From assembly GCA_024639325.1 (NCBI GenBank), contig JAHEIO010000035.1, positions 1-36,715 of the forward strand: 36,715 bases of DNA, written 5' to 3'. Below are positions 15,172-24,179 of the stretch, in pieces. Positions within the stretch are counted from its first letter, which is position 1, and each line of letters opens with the position of its first letter. Below the pieces are notes generated by a model. The model was not told the DNA's origin, made no database searches, and was given only the letters and a program-made list of their open reading frames with translations. The stretch comes from Gammaproteobacteria bacterium. GTDB taxonomy: Bacteria > Pseudomonadota > Gammaproteobacteria > Arenicellales > JAANXG01. The position numbers were made by a program, and so were the translations under genes.

Positions 15172-16350
15172 GTGACACAGGTGATACGTAAGCATTCGGG
15201 CGAGCTAGGCGGAAAAAACAGGGGCCTCGCGCAGACCATCGTTAATTCATCACTTGGCGACCCGTTTCAGGCCACCATCCTCCTCTTTCTAAAACGATTA
15301 TTGATACTCACAACATTCGTTTGCGGAACTCCCGCATTCAGTCAACAGGACGGTCCGGTCGTTGTGGTGCGCCTCGCTGAGCAGGTCAGCCTGATCGAAG
15401 ACGTGCCCCTGACCGGTACCGTAATTTCGCCACGCGTCGCCAAGCTTTCCACCGAGGTAAGTGGCATTATCGAGACCATGGAGGTCGAAATTGGCGAGCA
15501 GGTGCAGGCCGGTGACGAAATCCTTCAGATCAATTCAGAATTGGACGCGCTTCTCCTCGAGGCGGCTCGCGCTGAAACGGAGCAAGCTGCACAGGAGCTG
15601 GAGGATTCAAAACGCCGACTGGCCGTTGCCAAGTCGCTGGCGCAGCGACGCGCCGTGCCAGCCAATGAAATCGATTCGCTGGCTGCGGAGGTACGTATTG
15701 ACGGTGCCGGATTAAAACGCTTCCAGGCCGTAGAAAAAAGGCTGGCAGCACGATTACAACGCCATAAGCTCATCGCTCCGTTTGGCGGAATTATCAGTCG
15801 CAAATTGGTTGAGCAGGGGGAGTGGATTCAGCCGGGTCAAACCGTGGTTGAATTAGTCGCATCCACGGGACTACGCATCGACTTTCAAGCCCCGCAGTCC
15901 GTTTATCCCAAATTGGATCAGTCCACGAAAGTCCGCATCAAGCTGGATGCGCTGCCCGGGCAAACTTTCAACGGTGCGATCGAAGCCATCATCGCGGTGG
16001 CGGACCCCTCCACCCGCACATTCTTGATCCGTACGGCGTTGAACAATCCCGAGGTCAAGCTCGTGCCGGGGATGTCGGCCAATGCGGTCCTGCGGCTGGA
16101 CACCGGCGCCCGGGGTGTTGTGGTCCATCGTGATGCGTTAATCCGTTACCCGGATGGCCGCGTTACCGTGTGGGTGGTCAAACAGGAAGGTGGCCTCGGC
16201 CTGGTATCGGAGCGCCGGGTCCAAACAGGCGCGAGCTTCAACGGAAAGGTTGCCATCATCAGCGGTTTATCGCCCGATACCCTCGTCGTGGTGCAGGGCA
16301 ACGAAGCACTTCGAGACAACCAGAGTGTCATCATCAAACACGCCGAATAA
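15172..16350 (+). CDS. RND efflux periplasmic adaptor (membrane fusion protein)
   Basis: A protein of up to 392 residues, the HlyD/AcrA-type adaptor linking an inner-membrane RND pump to an outer-membrane channel. A signal-like core (LLILTTFVCGTPAFS, about 44-58) precedes the mature part; the lipoyl/barrel-sandwich halves are around LSTEVSGIIETMEVEIGEQV and LIAPFGGIISRKLVEQGEW, separated by an alpha-hairpin (about 120-190); a beta-barrel and a membrane-proximal domain follow. The start is unsure: the frame opens directly after a TGA, so GTG 15172 or GTG 15181 are the likely candidates, giving an unusually long N-terminus before the signal core. The pump gene begins 20 nt after the stop, so the two form an operon. 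Confidence 0.88.
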   Translation: MTQVIRKHSGELGGKNRGLAQTIVNSSLGDPFQATILLFLKRLLILTTFVCGTPAFSQQDGPVVVVRLAEQVSLIEDVPLTGTVISPRVAKLSTEVSGIIETMEVEIGEQVQAGDEILQINSELDALLLEAARAETEQAAQELEDSKRRLAVAKSLAQRRAVPANEIDSLAAEVRIDGAGLKRFQAVEKRLAARLQRHKLIAPFGGIISRKLVEQGEWIQPGQTVVELVASTGLRIDFQAPQSVYPKLDQSTKVRIKLDALPGQTFNGAIEAIIAVADPSTRTFLIRTALNNPEVKLVPGMSANAVLRLDTGARGVVVHRDALIRYPDGRVTVWVVKQEGGLGLVSERRVQTGASFNGKVAIISGLSPDTLVVVQGNEALRDNQSVIIKHAE

Positions 16351-16370
16351 CAGGCCCACTGGATAAGCCC

Positions 16371-19300
16371 ATGTTCGAAGCCTTGGTAAAACACGGAATT
16401 TTAATCGCCGTGGGCACGCTCATCGTGACCGTGCTGGGAGTCGTTGCCGCCGTGAAGATTCCCGTGCAAATGATACCTGATCTTGAAGTCCGCACCATCT
16501 CCGTGCGCACCAACTGGCCGGGCGCGACCCCACAGGACATAGAAAAAGAGATACTCATCGAACAGGAAGAACACCTGCGCAGCGTACCTGGTCTTCAGCG
16601 TATCGTCTCCTCCGCCTCCTTCGGGCGCGCCCGGGTAGAACTGGAGTTTCCGTTCGGAATTGACCTCAAAAACACCCTGATCGATGTGATCAATGCTCTA
16701 AGTCGCGTGCCCTCCTACCCAAACAACGTGGACGAACCGCGTGTCTACGCCACCTCCTTCTCGGCCAATTCCTTTATGTATTTTCGGGTCACGCCGCTGC
16801 CGGGGAATCCGCGCAAATTGGACATGATCCCCATGCAGGACTTCGTTCGGGACCAAGTGGCAGCGCGAATGGAGACTGTGACAGGGGTGTCCCAGGTCTC
16901 CGTATACGGCGGCGCCGAAAGGCAGATCCAGTTACTTGTAGATCCAGTCCGGCTGGCCGAGCGTAATCTCAACGTGGCTCAGGTCCGCCTCGCCATCCAG
17001 CAACGCAACCGCGACATCTCCGGTGGTGAAATCGAATCCGGCAAGCGGCGTTACCTGCTGCGCACCATCGGTCGTTTTCATGGCGTAGAGGATCTGAAAG
17101 AGGTTATCGTCGATCATCGTGGCGACGCCCTGATTCGGCTTGGCGAAATTGCGGACATCCGTCTCGGGCATTTCGAAATCAGCCGCTATTCATACACCAA
17201 TGGCACCCCCGTTATCGGTATGTCGGTCCGACGACAGGCCGGTTCCAATGTCATCGACATCAAGAGGGCGATGATGCGGGAGGTCGACTCGATCAACGAA
17301 GAGGTGCTCACGCCCGCAGGGATGCAGATGTTTCTGGTAGCCGATGACGTGGGCTACGTAGAAGCCTCGATCCACAATGTCTGGACCAATCTACTTATCG
17401 GCGCCGTTCTGGCCAGCGTCGTCATGTTCTTGTTTCTGCGTACCGCAAAATCGACGCTGATCGGGATCATGGGTATACCCATCTGCACGATCGCGGCCTT
17501 CATCGGTCTTATACTGGCTGGGCGCACTATCAATGTAATCTCGCTGGCCGGCGTGGCTTTTGCCATTGGCATGACCCTGGACAACAGTATCGTGGTGCTT
17601 GAAAGCATCGAGCTTTCCTGGCGCAGGGGACTGAACCGCCGGCAGGCCGCCGTAGACGGCGTGCGCAGGGTGTGGCCCGCGGTGCTTGCGTCGACTCTGA
17701 CAACGGTGCTGGTGTTCGTGCCCATCGTGTTCATCGCTGAAGAGGCGGGGCAACTGTACTCCGACGTGGCCATCGCCATCTCCGCCTCGATTATCGCCTC
17801 CATGCTGGTAGCCGTTGCCGTCGTGCCCGCCGCCGCCGCCCATGCCTTCAGTGAGAATCAGGGGAATCGTTCCACCGCTGCGGAGGGCTGGAAAGCATTT
17901 TTGATCAACCGTGTCGACTGGTTGATCAAGACGCCCGGGCACCAGATAAGCGTCATCTTGGCGGTGATTGGTATCTGCGGGGCCATCATAGTTTATCTCA
18001 CGCCGGCGGCGGAATACCTGCCGGAGGGTGAGGAACCAAAACTGTTTGCCAGCATGAGCCCGCCCACAGGCTACAACCTGGAGACCATGACGCGCATCGG
18101 TAACGAAGTGCAAGCGTATTTCCTGCCCTTCCTGGATCACGATCCAGAACAATTCAAACGCGGCGAGACCGATGTGCCGGCCATGGCCTATTTCAACCTG
18201 AGCATCGAGGCCACGCGCCTTCGCATCATCGCCCAGCCAAAGGACCCCAAAGATATCAAACCACTGATGGACGCCATTGATCGAAAGTACGAGAGTTATG
18301 TCGGTATGCGTTCATTTGTATCGCGCGGTTCAATTATCACCAGCAACAGCGGTGGTACTCGCAGCATCGACCTGGATATCTCAGGCCCCTCCCTACAGTC
18401 CATCTATGAGGTCGCCAGACGCGCCGAGGCCCGCGCCAGGGAAGTATTCGAAAATCCGCGGGTGCGGGCCCAGCCCGCTTCCTTGACCCTATCTCAACCG
18501 TTGGTAGAGATCAGGCCCATTTGGGAACGGCTGGCACAAGCCGGAATGTCCAACGCCGACATGGGCTTTACGATTGCCGCCATGACCGATGGCGCGTTTG
18601 TCGATGAGTTTTTTCTTGACGATGAAAAGATTGATATTTATCTGTACAGCAACGCGGGTAATTACGCCGCCCTGGAGACCCTGGAACAGTTGCCCGTTTT
18701 TACGCCCGCCAATGCGGTCGTGCCCCTGGCATCCCTTGCCCGAATCCAGGAATCCGTGGATACCAGCAACATACGCCGCGTAGACGGCAAACGCACGGTA
18801 ACGTTGAGCGTCATACCGCCGGATGAAGTTGCCCTGGAGACAGGGCTGGAGATCGTAAAACGCGATGTGGTTAATTACCTGCGGGATAAAGGTGAAGTAC
18901 CCAGCAACATTAAGATCCTGATATCGGGCGCCACCGATCAATTGCAGGCAACTCGGGAATCTCTCACTGCCAACTACCTGGTGGCCTTGGTTATTATCTA
19001 TCTGATCCTTGTTGCGATCTTGTCCCACTGGGGATATCCCCTGTTGATCATGATCACCATTCCGCTGGGAATCGCATCTGGAATCGTAGGGCTCTGGTTG
19101 ATGAACCAGATCGGCGGCTGGTTGCCGGCACTCGGTTTTCCGGCAATGAGCCAGTCATTTGATATGATAACCATGCTGGGTTTCCTTATCCTGATGGGTA
19201 CCGTGGTAAACAATCCCATATTGATCGTGCATCAGGCGATGGTCAATTTCCGTGAACACAACATGGCGGCACATCTGGCTGTACGTGAAGCAGTTGCCGT

Positions 19301-19538
19301 CCGTCTCAGGCCGATCACCATGACCACGCTGACGACAGTGTGCGGCTTGGCACCACTGGTCATTATCCCCGGCGAGGGCACTGAACTCTACCGCGGTTTA
19401 GGGGTTATCGTAATGTTTGGGCTGTTTGGGACCGCTATCGTTACGTTGACGTTTTTACCCGCATTGATCATGGCGGTCCTTTCTTTTCGTCGCTCCTATA
19501 AGCCAACACCGGGATTTTCAGACTCCCCGCAGGGCTGA
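16371..19538 (+). CDS. RND multidrug efflux pump, AcrB/HAE-1 type
   Basis: A 1055-residue inner-membrane RND transporter with the usual plan: TM1 (about 9-29), a large periplasmic loop, TM2-TM6, a second periplasmic loop, TM8-TM12. IPVQMIPDLEV and TNWPGATPQDIEKEI after TM1 and RIVSSASFGRARVELEF are standard HAE-1 motifs. The proton-relay region of TM4 reads GMTLDNSIVVLESI (about 399-412), with the first aspartate kept and the second replaced by asparagine, a variant known in several HAE subgroups. GTVVNNPILIVHQA is the TM10-11 block. The open frame extends 67 codons upstream, but ATG 16371 is right after the adaptor stop and gives the normal N-terminus. Substrate unknown; no outer-membrane channel gene is present. 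Confidence 0.92.
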   Translation: MFEALVKHGILIAVGTLIVTVLGVVAAVKIPVQMIPDLEVRTISVRTNWPGATPQDIEKEILIEQEEHLRSVPGLQRIVSSASFGRARVELEFPFGIDLKNTLIDVINALSRVPSYPNNVDEPRVYATSFSANSFMYFRVTPLPGNPRKLDMIPMQDFVRDQVAARMETVTGVSQVSVYGGAERQIQLLVDPVRLAERNLNVAQVRLAIQQRNRDISGGEIESGKRRYLLRTIGRFHGVEDLKEVIVDHRGDALIRLGEIADIRLGHFEISRYSYTNGTPVIGMSVRRQAGSNVIDIKRAMMREVDSINEEVLTPAGMQMFLVADDVGYVEASIHNVWTNLLIGAVLASVVMFLFLRTAKSTLIGIMGIPICTIAAFIGLILAGRTINVISLAGVAFAIGMTLDNSIVVLESIELSWRRGLNRRQAAVDGVRRVWPAVLASTLTTVLVFVPIVFIAEEAGQLYSDVAIAISASIIASMLVAVAVVPAAAAHAFSENQGNRSTAAEGWKAFLINRVDWLIKTPGHQISVILAVIGICGAIIVYLTPAAEYLPEGEEPKLFASMSPPTGYNLETMTRIGNEVQAYFLPFLDHDPEQFKRGETDVPAMAYFNLSIEATRLRIIAQPKDPKDIKPLMDAIDRKYESYVGMRSFVSRGSIITSNSGGTRSIDLDISGPSLQSIYEVARRAEARAREVFENPRVRAQPASLTLSQPLVEIRPIWERLAQAGMSNADMGFTIAAMTDGAFVDEFFLDDEKIDIYLYSNAGNYAALETLEQLPVFTPANAVVPLASLARIQESVDTSNIRRVDGKRTVTLSVIPPDEVALETGLEIVKRDVVNYLRDKGEVPSNIKILISGATDQLQATRESLTANYLVALVIIYLILVAILSHWGYPLLIMITIPLGIASGIVGLWLMNQIGGWLPALGFPAMSQSFDMITMLGFLILMGTVVNNPILIVHQAMVNFREHNMAAHLAVREAVAVRLRPITMTTLTTVCGLAPLVIIPGEGTELYRGLGVIVMFGLFGTAIVTLTFLPALIMAVLSFRRSYKPTPGFSDSPQG

Positions 19539-19596
19539 CCGGATAAAACTTGAGAAATTACCGGCGAAGGACAAACGGGGGATGCTTATCATCGGG

Positions 19597-19669
19597 AGTA
19601 ACGGGGGCACAATTCATATTTTGGATTTAATCGAAAAACCAGAGATAGATATTGTGTCCCCGTAATTAT
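19597..19669. repeat. REP-like inverted repeat with GGGGCACAAT ends
   Basis: A 73-bp segment whose ends are inverted copies: AGTAACGGGGGCACAAT on the left and ATTGTGTCCCCGTAATTAT on the right. Ends of this type (GGGGACACAAT) are commonly seen with REP-associated Y1 transposases (RAYT) in Gammaproteobacteria. No transposase is present. It follows the efflux operon by about 60 nt and could stabilise or end its transcript. Confidence 0.6.
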
Positions 19670-19814
19670 GAGTGATGATGGGGTAGGTGCCTGGCCGGGC
19701 GGGGCGGGGTAGTTTATAGTTGACGTTCATGGTTGAATCGGGAATCCGTGCGTTGAACGTGTTTCGAGGTGAACATCTGTTAATCGACGAGTAATCGGCT
19801 GGTACGACACCGTC

Positions 19815-20708
19815 ATGACCAAATACACGGAACGAAAGGAACGCAGTCTTTGGGCGAAATCAGCCGCTCCGCAAGATGCTCAGACTGCAGCGGCTGATAC
19901 GACGGTCATCGATCTTCCAGTTCTCGGCCTGAGAGAGAAGCCCGGTAGTTCCGAGGTGGCGCCCGAGGTTCAACAACGAGCCGTACAAACCTCTAGGGAA
20001 GACTCGCCGCTGAAAAGCGAGGCACAGTCCTGGCGGAAAGCGCCTGAGAGGCCGTGGATTGGCCCCTTGAAAACAGCACTCAAGGCCTTGCTTTGGATTG
20101 TCTTGTTTCCTTTCCTTGGTGTCCTGCCTTTCATCGTCGTGCTACGTGTTTCAGTAGTAGCCTACAAGGGGAATACCCTTGCCGGGTGGGAGTCTCTGGG
20201 CATTGGGGTGACTGCCGCGGTATTTTTGGTGTGCTTGGGTATAGCCGCTTTCATGTGGACTTTCGGAATTCGAAGACGATTCTTCATGCCTTTGCTGAAT
20301 GTGTGCCTGACGGCGATGCTTTGCTACAGCGGATATGCCTTGTTTCACCTGGCCACAACTAACGCCAAGACGGCGGAAGTCAGAAGCTACTATACGTCCC
20401 TGCATCCTTTTCTAAGGGTCGCCGTCAAGAACCTGACGCTCATCGACGAGGACCTCGTTGTCACCGACACTCATCGGACGAAGAAGGACTATTACGACAT
20501 GGGCATGCGCGTCCGCCAACAATCACTGCACTTCAGGCAGCCCACGGGGTTTGTGCACGCCGTGGATGTTCGCACCAACGGCAGATCGAAACTGACGAAT
20601 CTACTGGTCGAGGTGTACTTCGTTCTTATGGGATTTGAAACGATACGGCACACCGGGACGGCAGATCATTTGCACGTATCTTTACCCTTCATAAATATCG
20701 ATACCTAA
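19815..20708 (+). CDS. Membrane protein with M15-peptidase-like periplasmic domain
   Basis: A 297-residue protein: a charged cytoplasmic N-terminus (1-80), three membrane helices (about 88-112, 128-150, 158-180) and a C-terminal domain (about 190-297). That domain carries SLHFRQPTGFVHAVDVRT, in which Ser237-x-His239 and Asp251 match the SxHxxGxAxD zinc motif of M15 peptidases (D-Ala-D-Ala carboxypeptidase, endolysin type), and DHLHVSLP (His285, His287) matches the family's closing HxH. It may therefore be a zinc peptidase acting on peptidoglycan peptides, although the spacing between the motif residues is longer than in classical M15. ATG 19815 is the only good start. Its TAA stop abuts a family-A element. 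Confidence 0.6.
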   Translation: MTKYTERKERSLWAKSAAPQDAQTAAADTTVIDLPVLGLREKPGSSEVAPEVQQRAVQTSREDSPLKSEAQSWRKAPERPWIGPLKTALKALLWIVLFPFLGVLPFIVVLRVSVVAYKGNTLAGWESLGIGVTAAVFLVCLGIAAFMWTFGIRRRFFMPLLNVCLTAMLCYSGYALFHLATTNAKTAEVRSYYTSLHPFLRVAVKNLTLIDEDLVVTDTHRTKKDYYDMGMRVRQQSLHFRQPTGFVHAVDVRTNGRSKLTNLLVEVYFVLMGFETIRHTGTADHLHVSLPFINIDT

Positions 20709-20846
20709 TCCGCAATTCTCTTCAGGTGGCTACGGATGCATTTGAAGCATTGCAAACACTGAATTTTATGGATTCTTCCCTAAAACAGCGTGTCTTGGAA
20801 ACGCCTGTCCTGCGTCATCGCTCGGGATCCTGGCGAGAAATGCGGG
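20709..20846 (+). mobile_element. MITE-like element A, internally deleted copy
   Basis: Both ends and the left third match the complete copy at 36268-36505. The left end CCGCAATTCTCTTCAGG is a diverged terminal repeat; TGTCTTGGAAACGCCT is shared; the right end is TCGCTCGGGATCCTGG then CGAGAAATGCGGG. About 100 bp of the middle is missing, from just after the shared GGAAACGCC to TCCTGCG. It sits directly at the stop codon of the preceding gene (CTAAT flank). Confidence 0.7.
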
Positions 20847-20972
20847 CAATCGGGTTGTTCGGAATCTACGGTATGGTTTTCGGTTGTTATTTCAACGGAA
20901 TACTCGCAAATGATTCGATAAACATGAACCGACTCGGCGCGGAGTACCCCAAGCGCATGCTGTTTACCGGCT

Positions 20973-22922
20973 GTGAATAGATTCCCCCACCTTCTGTCAC
21001 CATTGCAAATCGGTGAAACCGAAGTCCGCAACCGCATTCTGGTTTCCGCCCATGTGCCGGGTTTCGCTGAAAATAACAAACCCGGTGAAAAGTACATTGC
21101 CTACCATCGCAATTATGCACGTAACGGCGTGGGTTTGCAGATCACCGGCGGTACGCCGGTACACGAATCGGGCCTGCTTGGGCTGGCGGGCGATGGGCTG
21201 TGGAACCTCGATGACGAAATTGTTTCAGGCTACCAGTCGCTTGGTGATGCCGTGCATCGGGAAGGAGGCCGAATTCTCGCCCAACTGGCGCATAGCGCCG
21301 GCACAGTTCTCATCAACCAGCCGCGCCGGGAAAGCTGGTCGGCTTCAGCTGTCCGGTCAGAAACGACGGGCAATATTCCCCATGAGATGAATGCTTCCGA
21401 GATTCGGGAAGTGGTTGATGCTCACGGCGCCGCGGCCGCACGGGTGGCTGCCGGCAACATGGACGGGATTGAAATATTGGGTGCGTTTGGTTTCCTCCCC
21501 CAGGCTTTTATGTCGCCGCTCACCAACCATCGCAAGGATGGTTACGGAGGCAGCCCGGAAAACAGGATGCGTTTCGTTCTCGAAGTGTTGGAAACCGTCA
21601 GGGCGGCGATTGGTCCGGCCCGTATTCTTGGATTGAGAGTACCGGGAGACGAGTTCGAACCCGGCGGGTTGAGTCTTGAGGATATGAAAGTCATCGTCAG
21701 TCAGATAGCCGACACCGGATTGATCGACTATTTGAATGTGATTGCCCACACCAACATCACCCACCTTGGTCGCGCCCGGCACTGGGCGCCCACGCCTGCC
21801 AAGCACGGCGTTTTTGTCCACCTCGCCGCCGCAATCCGCTCGGTGATAAATATTCCTGTCTTCACGGTTGGTCGAATCACGGACCCCGACCACGCGGAAA
21901 GTATCATTGCGGCCGGGCACGCCGACATGGTGGGGATGACCCGTGCGCACATCTGTGATCCCGAGATCGTGACCAAGATAAAACGTAATGCGATAAAGCA
22001 AATCCGCCCCTGCGTCGGCGCCAATACGTGCATCGCCAATCGTTATCTCGGCAAACCGATCAGATGCATGCACAACGCTTTTGTGTCTGAGCCCGGGTCG
22101 CTGTTGGGCCAAACCGCCGAGCCCCGCAGAGTCGTGGTGATTGGAGCTGGACCCGCAGGACTGGAGTGTGCACGCATTGCTTGTGAACGGGGTCATGAGG
22201 TCAGGGTATTTGAGGCGGACAGAACAGTAGGGGGTCAACTCGCTTTGTGGGCGGCGGCGCCTTCCATGGGAGAGCTGGGCGATATTATTCGTTGGAGAAT
22301 CAGCGAACTGGATCGACTGAGCGCGCAGGTCTATACGAATCAACCAATGAGTAGGGATGATGTCGATCGTTTAGACGTTGACGTGGTAATTATCGCCACC
22401 GGGTCGGACGACTATTGCCGGACTGTCGCCGGGGATCACCACATTGAAATCGTTTCTCCACACACTCTCCTTCGGGGCAGCACTACGCAAGCTAAAAAAG
22501 CCCTGGTGTGTAATGAAGGTCGGGGACAGGCAGGTCTTGCCGCCGCCGAGTTACTGCTGAAACAAAATGTTGAAGTTGAAATCGTCACCTCTGATATAGC
22601 GGTGGCTGCGGATCTCGATCCGACTAACCGCAATGCCTGGTATGAGAGACTGGGAAGGAAAAACTGTTGCTTTACTGCTGGAAATGTAGTGGATCGTGCA
22701 TCTTCCAACACCGTAACGTTGAGAAATGTTTTTGACGATCGTCGCAGTGACCGGAGCGGTATAGATCTCATGGTTGACTGGCCAGGGTGCCGTGCCAATG
22801 ACGAAATGGTGGGTGATTGGGAAGGTGCAAAATTCGATGTCTACAGTATCGGTGACTGCGTAGCACCTCGCACCGTCGAGAACGCCATCAATGAAGCTAC
22901 GATCATCGCCAGCAAGATCTAA
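20973..22922 (+). CDS. Old Yellow Enzyme/TMADH-type flavin oxidoreductase (2,4-dienoyl-CoA reductase-like)
   Basis: A 649-residue fusion of an FMN TIM barrel (about 1-370) with an FAD/NAD(P)-binding half (GAGPAG at 391-396). The barrel has the OYE features HLLSPLQIG, QLAHSAG and GYGGSPENRMRF. A linker holds the Fe-S site: Cys347 (RPCVGANTC), Cys353 and Cys365 are present, but the fourth ligand found in TMADH (CxxC) is Ala350, so the cluster is incomplete or unusual. Relatives reduce dienoyl-CoAs or demethylate small amines and betaines; the substrate is unknown. GTG at 20973 gives the usual N-terminus (NRFPHLLSPL); no better start exists downstream of the in-frame stop. It is monocistronic. 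Confidence 0.85.
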   Translation: MNRFPHLLSPLQIGETEVRNRILVSAHVPGFAENNKPGEKYIAYHRNYARNGVGLQITGGTPVHESGLLGLAGDGLWNLDDEIVSGYQSLGDAVHREGGRILAQLAHSAGTVLINQPRRESWSASAVRSETTGNIPHEMNASEIREVVDAHGAAAARVAAGNMDGIEILGAFGFLPQAFMSPLTNHRKDGYGGSPENRMRFVLEVLETVRAAIGPARILGLRVPGDEFEPGGLSLEDMKVIVSQIADTGLIDYLNVIAHTNITHLGRARHWAPTPAKHGVFVHLAAAIRSVINIPVFTVGRITDPDHAESIIAAGHADMVGMTRAHICDPEIVTKIKRNAIKQIRPCVGANTCIANRYLGKPIRCMHNAFVSEPGSLLGQTAEPRRVVVIGAGPAGLECARIACERGHEVRVFEADRTVGGQLALWAAAPSMGELGDIIRWRISELDRLSAQVYTNQPMSRDDVDRLDVDVVIIATGSDDYCRTVAGDHHIEIVSPHTLLRGSTTQAKKALVCNEGRGQAGLAAAELLLKQNVEVEIVTSDIAVAADLDPTNRNAWYERLGRKNCCFTAGNVVDRASSNTVTLRNVFDDRRSDRSGIDLMVDWPGCRANDEMVGDWEGAKFDVYSIGDCVAPRTVENAINEATIIASKI

Positions 22923-23003
22923 CTGTCTGCACCTGGGTTGTCTGATTTCGCTTGCCAGGGATACGGATGGCCGTTGCGAGTGCTACGCAAAAATATCCGC
23001 TAG

Positions 23004-23020
23004 CCCGCATTTCTCACCAG
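23004..23020 (+). mobile_element. Solo end of element A downstream of the flavin oxidoreductase
   Basis: CCCGCATTTCTCACCAG, identical to the 17-bp terminal repeat of family A, preceded by CTAG (23000-23003). The sequence to the right does not match the interior of the other copies, so this is an isolated end or a diverged relative of the family with a different cargo. Confidence 0.55.
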
Positions 23021-23251
23021 TTTGATCGACCCGCTTAGTAGGTGAAAACTGCCTATCGACAACGATCTGGGGCAGGAAAGATGAGCGTTTTTCCAACAGG
23101 CCGGACCCGACCAATGCAGACAGTGACCATGATGTGTTCGTTATAGGCTGATCCAGAGCAACACGAAATCCATACCAGTTCAATTGTGCGTAATCGTGTA
23201 CTTTGTACCCGCCTCTACGAATTCCTCCAGGACCACTTGCGAAGGCACCGC

Positions 23252-23470
23252 CTTGAGATACCCAACGTCGAAGGCCACGATCTGCTGGTCAACATCTGTG
23301 CCGTATCGGTTAATCCCGTTGACACCACACTACGTGTTCGTCAGGAGCCTGACGCGGGCGGTTGGGGTATCTTAGGTTATAACGCTGCCGGCGTCGTCGA
23401 TGCGGTCGGGCCTGAGGTGCAATATTTCAAGCCGGGCGAGGCGATTTTTTATGCCGGCGCCATTGATTGA
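23252..23470 (+). pseudogene. Truncated zinc-type alcohol dehydrogenase-like (MDR) gene, N-terminal fragment
   Basis: About 70 codons match the GroES-like start of quinone oxidoreductase/zinc-type alcohol dehydrogenases: EGHDLLVNICAVSVNPVDT, then GWGILGYNAAGVVDAVGPEV and KPGEAIFYAGAID, after which a TGA ends the frame where relatives continue for some 250 residues. The N-terminal strand typical of the family is missing; the frame runs back to 23186 with unrelated residues. So it is a fragment with both ends lost and presumably not functional. Its neighbours are a family-A end and a VOC gene. Confidence 0.7.
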
Positions 23471-23532
23471 TGACAGCTTGAGCGGATTGGTCTAGTCTCA
23501 ACCCGGATCACCAACTTAGTGAAACAGTCGCA

Positions 23533-23913
23533 ATGCAAATTAGAAAGCTCGACCACGTCAATGTGCGTACCACCCGACTCGACGTTATGATCAATTGGTA
23601 CACCAACGTTTTGGGTATGCGTAGCGGAGATCGACCGAACTTTCCTTTCCCCGGTGCGTGGATGTATGCGGGCGATGCGGCTGCAGTGCATCTGGTTGGC
23701 ATTGAAGGCACACCCGGCACCGGATCCGAGGCGGATCTGAAACTTGAGCACTTTGCGTTCTCGGCTACTGGCGGTGATGAATTGGAGGCGAGACTATGCG
23801 CCCTGGGTGAGCAATACCGTCGCCTTGATCTCCCCGAGATCAATCTTTTCCAGATCAACCTATGGGACCCGGACGGGAACCACATCCATATCGATTTTAC
23901 GCTGGATGAATGA
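23533..23913 (+). CDS. VOC-family protein (glyoxalase/bleomycin-resistance fold)
   Basis: A 126-residue single-module VOC protein. KLDHVNVRTTRLDVMINWYT (about 5-24) and LGMRSGDRPNFPFPGAW form the first half; KLEHFAFSATG (about 74-84) and INLWDPDGNHIHIDF (about 108-122) form the second. His8 and His77 are candidate metal ligands; the usual terminal glutamate (IEL/vEl) is replaced in IHIDF. The family includes glyoxalase I, dioxygenases and binding proteins, and the activity here cannot be fixed. ATG 23533 has no strong ribosome site. It is the only intact gene between two pseudogene-rich stretches. Confidence 0.8.
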   Translation: MQIRKLDHVNVRTTRLDVMINWYTNVLGMRSGDRPNFPFPGAWMYAGDAAAVHLVGIEGTPGTGSEADLKLEHFAFSATGGDELEARLCALGEQYRRLDLPEINLFQINLWDPDGNHIHIDFTLDE

Positions 23914-24179
23914 GCGCACCTTCGGGCGCGTACTCCAATCGGTCTATGTTAATGGGCGGTTGACCCTTGGCGTCAACTTCCCGATAGAGGCCTGTTCCAG
24001 CCCGGTTCCCTCCGCGCTTCATCAAGCATCCCTTGCTTAGAAAGCAGAACAGGGTGGGTTTGCCGCACTCTGGTCCCGAGATGTTCCGCTACTGGATCCC
24101 TCATTTGGCTTCGCTTGAGATTCTGTGAAGTTCTGCAGTGAGTACTGAGCCGTATTTTGAGCCACTCGGAATTGTCCAC

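Noticed and set aside
17391-18152. 253-codon minus-strand open frame
   Set aside because: Antisense to the RND pump; His/Gly-rich composition typical of a shadow frame.
21357-22343. 328-codon minus-strand open frame
   Set aside because: Antisense shadow of the flavin oxidoreductase, which has all expected motifs.
23180-23275. Minus-strand frame containing VPSQVVLEEFVEAGTKYTI
   Set aside because: Looks coding-like, but overlaps the MDR fragment on the other strand and has no family I can name; too short to call.
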